Assembly (NCBI GenBank): GCA_900548265.1
Contig: URKG01000003.1
Location: 61,037 to 125,036, forward strand
Direction: 5' to 3'
Source of the DNA: an uncultured Collinsella sp.
GTDB taxonomy: Bacteria > Actinomycetota > Coriobacteriia > Coriobacteriales > Coriobacteriaceae
Length of the DNA stretch: 64,000 nucleotides
Positions 18,028-25,781 of the stretch are shown here, in pieces. Every line of letters begins with the position of its first letter. Positions within the stretch are counted from its first letter, which is position 1. A model generated the notes under the pieces. That model saw only the letters and a program-made list of their open reading frames with translations, ran no database searches and was not told the origin of the DNA. The translations under genes and the position numbers were made by a program.

Positions 18028-20163
18028 GTGGCAAAAAAGCCTCAGCACGCTCAGAACAACCAGCGCAGTCAGCAGGGCAAACAGGGCCAGCAGCAAAAGC
18101 GCGGCGGTAAGGCGCAGAGCTCGCGCCCCGCACATGCCCCGGCAGCGCCTGCCCGTCCCTGGCGCCCGGGCCGCGACAAGTTCCTCCCCGTCAGCCGCGC
18201 CGACATGGATGCGCGCGGCTGGGACCAGTGCGACTTTGTCTACATCTGCGGCGACGCTTACGTGGACCACCCTAGCTTTGGTATGGCCATCATCAGCCGC
18301 GTACTCGACGCGCACGGCTACAAAGTGGGCATCATCTGCCAGCCCGACTGGACCGACCCCGCCAGCATCACCGTGCTCGGCGAGCCGCGCCTGGGCTTTT
18401 TGGTCAGCGCCGGCAACATGGACTCCATGGTCAACCACTATTCGGTGACCAAGCACCGCCGCCACACCGACGCCTATACCCCCGGTGGCGAGGAGGGTCG
18501 CCGCCCCAACCGTGCCGTTACGGTCTACGGCAACCTCATCCGCCAGACGTTTAAGGATGCCCCCATCATTATCGGCGGCATCGAGGCGAGCCTGCGTCGC
18601 CTGGCCCACTACGACTACTGGCAGGACAAGCTCAAGCGCTCGGTATTGCTCGACTCGGGCGCCGACATCCTCATCTACGGCATGGGCGAGCACGCGATCG
18701 TCGAGATCGCCGACGCGCTCGACGCCGGACTGCCCGTCGATCAGATTACCTATATCAACGGCACCGTTTACCGCACGGGTTCGCTCGACGAGGTCTACGA
18801 CTACGACCTGCTGCCCAGTTGGGACGACCTTACCGCCGACAAGCTCAACTACGCGCGCAGCTTTAACGTGCAGCAGCAGAATATGGACCCCATCACCGGG
18901 CATCGCCTGGTAGAGCCCTACCCCAATAGCGTCTATGTGGTGCAGAATCCGCCGTCGGCGACGCTCACCACCGACGAGATGGACGAGGTGGCCGAGCTCC
19001 CCTACGCACGCGACTGGCATCCTGATTACGACGCAGCGGGCGGCGTACCGGCCTTTGCCGAGATCAAGTTTTCCATTAGCTCCAACCGCGGCTGTTTTGG
19101 CGAGTGCTCGTTTTGCGCCCTCACCTTCCACCAAGGCCGCGTGCTGCAGATGCGCAGCCACGATTCGATCATGCGCGAGGCCGAGCTGCTCACGCGCGAT
19201 CCCGAGTTTAAGGGCTATATCAACGATGTGGGCGGACCGACGGCAAACTTTAGCCGCCCTGCCTGCGACAAGCAGCTCAAGCACGGCGTGTGCAAGAACA
19301 AGCGCTGCCTGTGGCCGAGTGTGTGCAAGAACATGGTGGTTGACGAGAGCGGCTACACGCAGTTGCTGCGCGACCTGCGCCAGCTGCCGGGCGTCAAGAA
19401 GGTCTTCGTCCGCAGCGGCATCCGCTTTGACTACACCATGGCCGACGCCTCGGACGAGTTTTTGCGCGAGCTGCTGGAGCACCATGTCTCGGGCCAGCTA
19501 CGCGTAGCGCCCGAGCACGTGAGCGACGCGGTGTTGTCCGTGATGGGCAAGCCGAGCCGCGCCGTCTACAACGCGTTCTGCCGTAAATTTGAGCGCCTGA
19601 ACCGCGAATACGGACTCAAGCAGTATGTGGTGCCGTACCTGATCTCGAGCCACCCCGGCTCGACGATGAAGGAAGCTGTGGACCTTGCCGAAGCCGTGCG
19701 CGACATGGGCTACATGCCCGAGCAGGTGCAGGACTTCTACCCCACCCCATCCACCATGTCGACCTGCATGTACTACACCGGCGTGGATCCGCGCACCATG
19801 GAGCCGATCTACGTGGCGCGCGACCCGCACGAAAAGGCCATGCAACGCGCGCTCATCCAGTATCGCAAGCCCGAAAACTACAAGCTCGTGCGCGAGGCGC
19901 TGGAGAAGGCCGGGCGTCGTGACCTGATCGGCTATACCAAGCATTGTCTGATTCGCCCCGTGCCACCACGCCCAAGCGAGACATCGGCCGGCGGCGGACA
20001 TGGGACCGGCAAGAAGGGTGGCAAACCGCACGGTGGCGCTGGCGGCAAGGGGCCCAAGGGCAGCAAGGGGCACGGCGGCATGTCGCGCGCACAGAACACT
20101 GCCGGCCGCAATCGCGCGGCCCAGGGGCGTCAGGGCGCCAACGGAGGCGGACGTCGCAACTAG
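18028..20163 (+). CDS. ygiQ: YgiQ family radical SAM protein
   Basis: 711 aa radical SAM protein. Residues 1-55 are a low-complexity Lys/Gln-rich leader, followed by the UPF0313 N-terminal domain (FLPVSRADMDARGWDQCDFV). The radical SAM cluster motif is NRGCFGECSFCAL (CxxxCxxC), with later family segments KPSRAVYNAFCRKFERLN and YFIPYLISSHPG-like YVVPYLISSHPGSTM. The C-terminus is a Gly/Lys-rich tail. GTG at 18028 is preferred: GGGAGGG precedes it by 3-4 nt and an upstream frame from 17857 has no homology-like residues. The biochemical role is unknown. The stop codon overlaps the convergent CPBP gene's stop. Confidence 0.9.
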   Translation: MAKKPQHAQNNQRSQQGKQGQQQKRGGKAQSSRPAHAPAAPARPWRPGRDKFLPVSRADMDARGWDQCDFVYICGDAYVDHPSFGMAIISRVLDAHGYKVGIICQPDWTDPASITVLGEPRLGFLVSAGNMDSMVNHYSVTKHRRHTDAYTPGGEEGRRPNRAVTVYGNLIRQTFKDAPIIIGGIEASLRRLAHYDYWQDKLKRSVLLDSGADILIYGMGEHAIVEIADALDAGLPVDQITYINGTVYRTGSLDEVYDYDLLPSWDDLTADKLNYARSFNVQQQNMDPITGHRLVEPYPNSVYVVQNPPSATLTTDEMDEVAELPYARDWHPDYDAAGGVPAFAEIKFSISSNRGCFGECSFCALTFHQGRVLQMRSHDSIMREAELLTRDPEFKGYINDVGGPTANFSRPACDKQLKHGVCKNKRCLWPSVCKNMVVDESGYTQLLRDLRQLPGVKKVFVRSGIRFDYTMADASDEFLRELLEHHVSGQLRVAPEHVSDAVLSVMGKPSRAVYNAFCRKFERLNREYGLKQYVVPYLISSHPGSTMKEAVDLAEAVRDMGYMPEQVQDFYPTPSTMSTCMYYTGVDPRTMEPIYVARDPHEKAMQRALIQYRKPENYKLVREALEKAGRRDLIGYTKHCLIRPVPPRPSETSAGGGHGTGKKGGKPHGGAGGKGPKGSKGHGGMSRAQNTAGRNRAAQGRQGANGGGRRN

Positions 20164-21071
20164 GGCAGCGGTGCGCTCGCTGCGTCCATCCCACACGCGT
20201 GGCGCAGCGAGCGCATCGCCTCTACCAGCACAAAGCCGGCGATGGCAACCGTGACCACCACGTCGAACGGCGTGTCCACAAACCACAGCAGCCCCATGAG
20301 ATACGACCCGGCATTAAAGGCAAAGTGCAGCAGGATCGTGTAGCGGAGCTTTTCGGTCGTCACGAGCACCCAACCAAAGATGAGGCCGGCGGCACCCGCG
20401 TAGCAACCCTGCACCCAATTCATGTGCATAAAGCCGAAGACCGCCGCCTGCAGCACGATTGCCGCGGCGATACCCCACGTGCTTGGAGCCGCCCAGGGCA
20501 CCATGGCGCCATCCTGCGCGCTCACACGACGCCGGCGCTTCCAAAGTGGGCGGCACTGCGGATTAAACGCTCGGAGCGAAAACTCAAAAATAATGCCGCG
20601 CACCAGCAGCTCTTCACAAAATGGGGCGCCGAGCACCGTAGTCAGGACGGCGAGATAACTGGTGTCGCCCATGCCTGTTTCCTCGACAAGCTCGCTGTAG
20701 TCGGCCGCGACATCGGGCAACAGCGACAGCGCGGCGTCGGTCACGTAGCCAACAACCACCTGCAGGGCCAGGCCGATCACGATAACGCAGGCGATGCGTT
20801 TCCACGCCCCACGCGCTCCCCCGCCGAGCGGGTGCTCGCTTTGCCGGCGTGCCATAAACGAACGCGGCCACAGATAACGCCACCACAGCAGCGCCATCAA
20901 AAACGACGCCATCTGCGCGGCAGCCTGAAGCAATTGAATGTCGAGGTCATCGATCGAAAAACCCATGAACACCGACGCGACGCCCAGAGCGGAAAACAAA
21001 ACCACGCTCAGGGCAATATCGGCAGCAACGACGCCAAAACAGGCAAGCGCCCAAATCATCGCATTGAGCAT
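20160..21071 (-). CDS. CPBP family intramembrane metalloprotease
   Basis: 303 aa multi-pass membrane protein with the three motifs of CPBP/Rce1-type glutamic or metallo proteases: CEELLVRGIIFEF (EExxxR), VFGFMHMNW (FxxxH) and LLHFAFNAG (HxxxN). About eight hydrophobic segments are present. Bacterial members take part in bacteriocin immunity, peptide maturation or signalling, and its substrate is unknown. The ATG at 21071 is chosen since GGGAGGAGG lies 6 nt upstream; the start at 21098 has none and sits inside a repeat. It is 23 nt downstream of the antitoxin-like gene on the same strand. Its stop CTA overlaps the YgiQ stop in the 4-base palindrome CTAG. Confidence 0.88.
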   Translation of the reverse strand: MLNAMIWALACFGVVAADIALSVVLFSALGVASVFMGFSIDDLDIQLLQAAAQMASFLMALLWWRYLWPRSFMARRQSEHPLGGGARGAWKRIACVIVIGLALQVVVGYVTDAALSLLPDVAADYSELVEETGMGDTSYLAVLTTVLGAPFCEELLVRGIIFEFSLRAFNPQCRPLWKRRRRVSAQDGAMVPWAAPSTWGIAAAIVLQAAVFGFMHMNWVQGCYAGAAGLIFGWVLVTTEKLRYTILLHFAFNAGSYLMGLLWFVDTPFDVVVTVAIAGFVLVEAMRSLRHACGMDAASAPLP

Positions 21072-21084
21072 GCCAACCTCCTCC

Positions 21085-21140
21085 CGACGACTAGTCATTG
21101 GGGACGTTCTTTAACGACTAGTTGCTGGGGACAGTCTTTG
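21085..21140. repeat. Family D repeat at the antitoxin 3' end
   Basis: Two direct units, ACTAGTCATTGGGGACGTTC and ACTAGTTGCTGGGGACAGTC, 32 nt apart. The same words occur at 41169-41222 next to gltD. The units encode the last codons of the antitoxin-like gene. Confidence 0.8.
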
Positions 21141-21316
21141 CCAAAGGCCCCGTTGGGCGAGATGTCGAACGGGAAGGTGCCACAGCGATTGAATGCGGCG
21201 ATAAACATGCGGATGGCGTTAGACGGCGTGGTACCTACGAGCTGGGTTGCCGCCGCGAAGGCTGCCTTCTCCTCGGGCAAGACCTTCGCGACTACGGGGG
21301 TCATGTGTTCTGCCAT
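21095..21316 (-). CDS. Orphan RelB/DinJ-like antitoxin
   Basis: 73 aa protein: MAEHMTPVVAKVLPEEK, then ATQLVGTTPSNAIRMFIAAF and FPFDISPNGAFG. This is the ribbon-helix-helix plus linker layout of RelB/DinJ antitoxins, including the typical FPF/LPF segment. The ATG at 21316 has AAGGAAG 6 nt upstream. No RelE/YafQ-type toxin lies next to it; the downstream neighbour is the CPBP protease. The last 14 codons (from KDC onward) are encoded by a family D repeat, so the natural C-terminus, which normally wraps the toxin, seems to have been replaced. It may be a remnant of a toxin-antitoxin pair or a standalone regulator. Confidence 0.75.
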   Translation of the reverse strand: MAEHMTPVVAKVLPEEKAAFAAATQLVGTTPSNAIRMFIAAFNRCGTFPFDISPNGAFGKDCPQQLVVKERPQ

Positions 21317-21430
21317 GGCGCTTCCTTTTTGAAACGACGGTAGTGCGGATAGATGCGGGCCACGCGGCTGGGCGACGGGCTGTGAAGGCAACCCGATTGG
21401 CCCGCATCCGGAGTTTGTTTCTGCGGCCTT

Positions 21431-21459
21431 GGTATTACTTAGTATTCCTAAGTATTACC
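21431..21459. promoter_or_regulatory. Long dyad upstream of the antitoxin-like gene
   Basis: Arms GGTATTACTTAG and CTAAGTATTACC, 12 bp with one mismatch, around a 5-nt centre, about 115 nt before the antitoxin ATG. Autoregulation through such dyads is usual for RelB-type antitoxins; assignment to this gene is inferred from position. Confidence 0.5.
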
Positions 21460-21488
21460 CCGGAGTTAGAATACCACACTCGACCCAA

Positions 21489-21511
21489 TGGGGACGTAGG
21501 AAAACGAATCA
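21489..21511. repeat. Family C half element
   Basis: A single arm reading TGGGGACGTAGGAAAACGAA then TCA, matching one arm of the 9780, 27838 and 61562 palindromes. The second arm is absent. Confidence 0.6.
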
Positions 21512-21531
21512 TTTTGTTGCTGAGTTAGTTT

Positions 21532-22908
21532 TTAGAGCGTGATGATGCCCGAGATATCGAGGGCCTGAGCGTCGGAGACGTCATGTGTGGCGAGCAAGAG
21601 CGTGCGGCCGTCGAGCAGGTCGAGCACGACCTTGGTCGTCGCATCGCGCGCGGCGGCATCCAGGCCGGTAAAGGGCTCGTCTAGAATCACTGCGCCGCCC
21701 GGACACAGCAGGGCTCGGGCAATCTCGACGCGACGGCGCTGCCCGCCCGAGAGCTCGGCCACGCGGGCATGCACATCGATCCCCGGTACCAGCAGGCGCA
21801 ACAAGGCAGCGGCACTCGAGGCATTCACGCGTGCATCGGCGCACACCAGCACGTTATCCAAAGCAGAGGCGTCCTCGACCAGGCGCACGTCCTGAAACAC
21901 CATGGAGCACGGTGCGCACTCCCCCGCCACCAGCGCAAGCAACGTCGACTTGCCCACGCCCGAAGCGCCCATCACACAGGTGCGTCCACCGGCGGGCACA
22001 TGAAGCACCAGTCCGTCGAGCGCCGGCGACCAGGGCGCCCGGTCGCCCACGGCAAGCGCAAGCTCCGCTGCAGCACCATCGCTCGCAGCCCCTGTACGCC
22101 CGCGCAGTCCATGCCCATGTGCCTGCACGGCCGCGCGCCACGCCACGGGTCCCGAAACCCGCAGCAGCCACACCAGCACGCGCTCACACGCCCACGAGGC
22201 GGCAACGACCAGCACGGTCCACGCCAGCAGATCAGCCGTCTCGATGAGCAGCTTCGCCTGATAGATGCGTTCGCCCACGGTGTCCGTCGCCATGCCGATG
22301 AGCTCCGCCGCCACGCCAGCCTTCCAGCTCATGCCGATCACAGCGCGGGCGCACGAAAGCACAAACGGCAGGACTTCGCGCCAGGTGTGGGCACAAAACA
22401 GTCGCCAGCCCCGCACGCCATGCAGACGAAACATCTGCTCCAGCGGTTTATCCGCTTGCGTCAAACCCTCGACCAACGAAAAATACACGCCCGGAAGTGC
22501 CATCAAAAAGACCGCCGCAATGCTCACGCGCGCCGACCCCAACCAAATGAGCAGCAGGACCACCACGCAGGCAACCGGTGTCGCCTTAACAAACGAAAGC
22601 GCCGGCGCCACCAAGCGGGCAAACGTCAGCGATCGCACCGAGACTCCCGCCAGTACGCCGCCGCACACCGCGGCAAGCGCCAGCCCGCCCAAGATTCGCG
22701 CACCCGAGCCTGCCAGAATCGCCCATGTGCCGGCATCGCATACCAGTCGCAGCAACGCCACCACGACGGCGCCCGGCCCCGGCAAAATCAACGGCTGCGC
22801 CACGAAACCCGCCATCAGCACCCACACGGCAAGCCAAAAGGCGGCAACGGCACCTGCTGCCGCCACCGCCTTCATACGCTCTGTCATTTGTCGAGCAAAC
22901 GCACGCAC
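21532..22908 (-). CDS. ABC transporter permease-ATPase fusion protein
   Basis: 458 aa fusion. Residues 1-260 are a binding-protein-dependent transport permease of the SsuC/ThiX type, with about six membrane segments (LILPGPGAVVVALLRL, FVKATPVACVVVLLLIWLG). Residues 265-458 are a short SsuB-like ATPase: Walker A GASGVGKST, signature LSGGQRRRVEIARALL, Walker B GGAVILDEPFTGLD and the H-loop LLATHD. The Q-loop is VFQDVR. These two parts are usually separate genes. GTG at 22908 has GGAG inside the 3' end of the upstream binding-protein gene and lies 3 nt past its stop. It forms an importer with that lipoprotein. The substrate is unknown; nitrate/sulfonate/taurine/thiamine-precursor-type compounds are typical for the family. 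Confidence 0.88.
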   Translation of the reverse strand: MRAFARQMTERMKAVAAAGAVAAFWLAVWVLMAGFVAQPLILPGPGAVVVALLRLVCDAGTWAILAGSGARILGGLALAAVCGGVLAGVSVRSLTFARLVAPALSFVKATPVACVVVLLLIWLGSARVSIAAVFLMALPGVYFSLVEGLTQADKPLEQMFRLHGVRGWRLFCAHTWREVLPFVLSCARAVIGMSWKAGVAAELIGMATDTVGERIYQAKLLIETADLLAWTVLVVAASWACERVLVWLLRVSGPVAWRAAVQAHGHGLRGRTGAASDGAAAELALAVGDRAPWSPALDGLVLHVPAGGRTCVMGASGVGKSTLLALVAGECAPCSMVFQDVRLVEDASALDNVLVCADARVNASSAAALLRLLVPGIDVHARVAELSGGQRRRVEIARALLCPGGAVILDEPFTGLDAAARDATTKVVLDLLDGRTLLLATHDVSDAQALDISGIITL

Positions 22909-22911
22909 GGG

Positions 22912-23967
22912 CTACTCCATGCAGTAGAAATCGTCAGCCGGGAGCTTGCCGCCCACGGCGCTCGCGTCCGCATCGGCCAGCACCTGCAGGTACCCACCGA
23001 GCGCCGCCTTCATATCCCTCCCCGTCTGGCACACGAGCATGCACCCGGGAATCGCCTTTTCGGCAATCGCGGCGTTATCCACGATACCCGCATCGACCAC
23101 GGCCTGAGCCCAGTCCGCCGGCGCCGCGTTCACGGCCTCAACGCTCGCAGCATGGCAGCTCAGGAATTCCGCCACGGCCTCGGGATGCTCCTCGGCAAAG
23201 GCACGGCGCACCACGGTCACGCCCGTCAGCAGGCGCGAACCCGTGTCACCTGCCAGCTCATCCCACACATCGGTCAGACTTACCGGAGCCGACAGCTTGC
23301 CTTCGCTCTTTGCGATGGCAGCGGTCTTGAACGGCTCCGGCAGCACGCCCACGGCAGACGGATCGGCAAGCAACGCCGACAGCACCTCGGTGGGCTCGCT
23401 CTTAAACTCGAGCGTAACCTGGCCGGTCAGGCCCGCGCGCTCCAACAGGTAGTTCATGACGTACTCCGGCGTGGTGCCCTTGCCCGTCATATAGACAGTA
23501 TGGCCCGCCAGATCGCCAAACGAGGCCACACTCGCGTCGCCCGTCACAACGTTCAGCACGCCCAGCGTGTTGATGTCGATGACCTGCACCGCACCCTCAG
23601 TCTTGTTGTAGAGCACGCTCGCCACGTTGGCGGGCACCAGGGCGATATCGATATCGCCCTGAATGACCTTGGGCACAATCTCGTCGGCGGCAGTGTTGAT
23701 CGCAAAGTCGAACTCATTGTCCGTGGCACCGTCGGCCGCCTGGTCCATAAACTGCACCAGGCCAATCGACGTCGGCCCCTTGAGCGAGGCGACGTGTACC
23801 TCGACCGGCTCTGCGGCAGCACCGGCGCCGTCCGTGGCAGCCGAGCCCGCGGCGGACCCGACACCGGCAGCCCCGCCGCCACAGCCCGCGAGCGCAAGCG
23901 ACAGGGTGCCCATGGCGAGCGCCGAGGCAAACCCCCGGCGCGACATCTCAACATCAAACGCGCGCAT
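22912..23967 (-). CDS. ABC transporter substrate-binding lipoprotein (NMT1/SsuA-like)
   Basis: 351 aa exported binding protein. The signal region reads MSRRGFASALAMGTLSLALAGC, combining a twin-arginine SRRGF motif with a lipobox LAGC. The mature part carries VHVASLKGPTSIGLVQFMD and ALVPANVASVLYNK, typical of NMT1/ThiY/SsuA-like periplasmic proteins, followed by an Ala/Gly-rich linker. ATG 23967 is preferred over the GTG at 23976 on ribosome-site spacing (GAGGGG 11 nt upstream). It is 2 nt downstream of the hydrogenase gene and 3 nt upstream of the fused permease-ATPase, so all are one transcript. Why a transporter is coupled to a hydrogenase is unclear; a cofactor precursor or metal ligand are possibilities. 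Confidence 0.85.
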   Translation of the reverse strand: MRAFDVEMSRRGFASALAMGTLSLALAGCGGGAAGVGSAAGSAATDGAGAAAEPVEVHVASLKGPTSIGLVQFMDQAADGATDNEFDFAINTAADEIVPKVIQGDIDIALVPANVASVLYNKTEGAVQVIDINTLGVLNVVTGDASVASFGDLAGHTVYMTGKGTTPEYVMNYLLERAGLTGQVTLEFKSEPTEVLSALLADPSAVGVLPEPFKTAAIAKSEGKLSAPVSLTDVWDELAGDTGSRLLTGVTVVRRAFAEEHPEAVAEFLSCHAASVEAVNAAPADWAQAVVDAGIVDNAAIAEKAIPGCMLVCQTGRDMKAALGGYLQVLADADASAVGGKLPADDFYCME

Positions 23968-23969
23968 CG

Positions 23970-25781
23970 CTAGCACGTCCCCTCGTTAGGCATCGTCCAT
24001 GCGTGATGATCGGTATGCAGCAATTCCTCGGCCAGCGGCGAGAGCGGCGCACCCAAGAACTCGCTATAGCACGCCTGGACATCGGGATTCTCATGCGAGA
24101 AGCGAATCTCGGCGTTCGCATCGAGGCCCCAGAGCACCTGGCCGCGCTCGGCCGCCAGCTCGCAGCCGTCGTGGATGGGCTGACCGCCGCCACCGACGCA
24201 GCCGCCCGGGCATGCCATAACCTCAACGAAGTCATAGCTCACACGGCCGTCGCGAATCGCGTCGAGCAGGCGGGCAGCGTTGCCCAGCCCGTGCGCCACG
24301 GCAACACGCACCTTAGTGCCATCGATATCGGCGACGGCTTCCTTCCAGCCGTCGAGTCCACGCACGTCGGTAAAGAAATCAGCATCGGGGTTCTTGCCCG
24401 TCACCAGGTAGTAAGCCGAGCGCACAGCAGCCTCCATCACACCGCCCGTGGCGCCAAAGATCACACCCGCGCCCGTGCCAAAGCCCAGCGGCGTGTCGAG
24501 CGGCTCCTCGACCAGCGTGTCCACGCCCACGTGGCTCGCGCGGATCATGCGCACCATCTCGCGCACCGTCAGCGCAACATCTACGTCGGGCGCGCCGCCC
24601 TCGCCCACCATGCTCGGCAGCGCGCACTCGGCCTTCTTGGCCGTGCACGGCATCACGGACACCACGAACAGGCGCTCTGGCTCCACGCTCAGCGCCTTGG
24701 CGTAGTAGGTCTTGGCAATAGCGCCGAACATCTGCTGCGGCGACTTGGACGTGGACAGGCTGTCGACAAACTCGGGGTAACGTGCCTTCACAAAGCGCAC
24801 CCAGCCCGGGCAGCAGCTCGTAAACATGGGCCAGCCGCGGCTGTCGCCCTCACCCTTAGCGGCGGCGCCCAGGCGCTCGAGCAGCTCGGAGCCCTCCTCC
24901 ATAATGGTGAGGTCGGCCGAGAAATCGGTATCGAACACGTACTCAAAGCCCACGCGGCGCAGCGCGCAAGCCAGACGCTCGACGGTTGCCTCCTCGCGCG
25001 GAATGCCGAGTTCCTCGCCCCAGGCGCTGCGAACGGCAGGCGCGATCTGCACCAGCACGATCTTGTCGGGATTAGCGAGCGCGTCAAACACGGTCTCGGT
25101 GTCGTCGCGCTCGCGCAGCGCGCCCGTCGGGCAATGCGTGATGCACTGGCCGCACGCGACGCAATCGGTCTTGCCGATCGGCACGCGCCCGCGGGTGCCC
25201 ACGGCGGTATGCGTGGCGCGGTTGGTCAGGTCCCAAATCCCTAGGCCCTGTACGCTCTCGCACACCTTGATGCAGCGCATGCATTTAATGCACTTGTCGT
25301 TTTCGCGGATGATGGGGAAATCGAAATCCCAGCCCTCGCCCGCCAAATGCCTTTGAAACGGCAGATAGAAAATGCCCAGGTCGTTGGCAATGGTCTGCAG
25401 GTTGCAGTTACCGCTGCGCACACAGCTCGTGCAGCGTGAATCGTGCTGCGAAAGCAGCAGCTGCACGTTGGTGCGGCGCGCCTCGCGGGCCTTGGGGCTG
25501 TTGGTGTGGACCACCATGCCATCGAGCACGTAGTTGTTGCAGGCGGCAACCAGCTGGTCGCAGCCCTCAACCTCGACCACGCACACGCGGCAGCCGCCGA
25601 TCTCGTTTAGATCGCGCAGGTAGCACAGGGTGGGAATCTGGATGCCGACGGACTTGGCCGCGTCCAGGATCGTGGTGTGCTCGGGTACCACGACCTCGCA
25701 ATTATCGATAGTGAGCTTGACCATGTTGTGCGCTCCGTTTTCGCTGTTGTCGCCGACGGTGGTTTTGTTGAGCTCTACCAT
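23970..25781 (-). CDS. [FeFe] hydrogenase catalytic subunit
   Basis: 603 aa, oxygen-sensitive hydrogenase. In order: N-terminal 2Fe-2S ferredoxin domain (IPTLCYLRDLNEIGGCRVC), a His-Cys 4Fe-4S site (HDSRCTSCVRSGNC), two 4Fe-4S motifs (CIKCMRCIKVCE; CVACGQCITHCP), then the three H-cluster motifs TSCCPGW, MPCTAKK and MACPGGCVGGGGQP. All ligand cysteines are present, so it should be active once matured. The start at 25781 overlaps the upstream stop by 7 nt and has GGAGGGAGG upstream; an internal ATG at 25724 (MVKLTIDN) with GGAG is an alternative. Paired with a GltD-like diaphorase, it resembles what hydrogenase schemes call group A2, as I recall. Maturation genes hydEFG are not in the window. 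Confidence 0.95.
   Translation of the reverse strand: MVELNKTTVGDNSENGAHNMVKLTIDNCEVVVPEHTTILDAAKSVGIQIPTLCYLRDLNEIGGCRVCVVEVEGCDQLVAACNNYVLDGMVVHTNSPKAREARRTNVQLLLSQHDSRCTSCVRSGNCNLQTIANDLGIFYLPFQRHLAGEGWDFDFPIIRENDKCIKCMRCIKVCESVQGLGIWDLTNRATHTAVGTRGRVPIGKTDCVACGQCITHCPTGALRERDDTETVFDALANPDKIVLVQIAPAVRSAWGEELGIPREEATVERLACALRRVGFEYVFDTDFSADLTIMEEGSELLERLGAAAKGEGDSRGWPMFTSCCPGWVRFVKARYPEFVDSLSTSKSPQQMFGAIAKTYYAKALSVEPERLFVVSVMPCTAKKAECALPSMVGEGGAPDVDVALTVREMVRMIRASHVGVDTLVEEPLDTPLGFGTGAGVIFGATGGVMEAAVRSAYYLVTGKNPDADFFTDVRGLDGWKEAVADIDGTKVRVAVAHGLGNAARLLDAIRDGRVSYDFVEVMACPGGCVGGGGQPIHDGCELAAERGQVLWGLDANAEIRFSHENPDVQACYSEFLGAPLSPLAEELLHTDHHAWTMPNEGTC

Noticed and set aside
17740..19485. 581-aa minus-strand frame opposite the YgiQ gene
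   Set aside because: Lacks start signals and homology-like segments; the opposite frame has the radical SAM motif.
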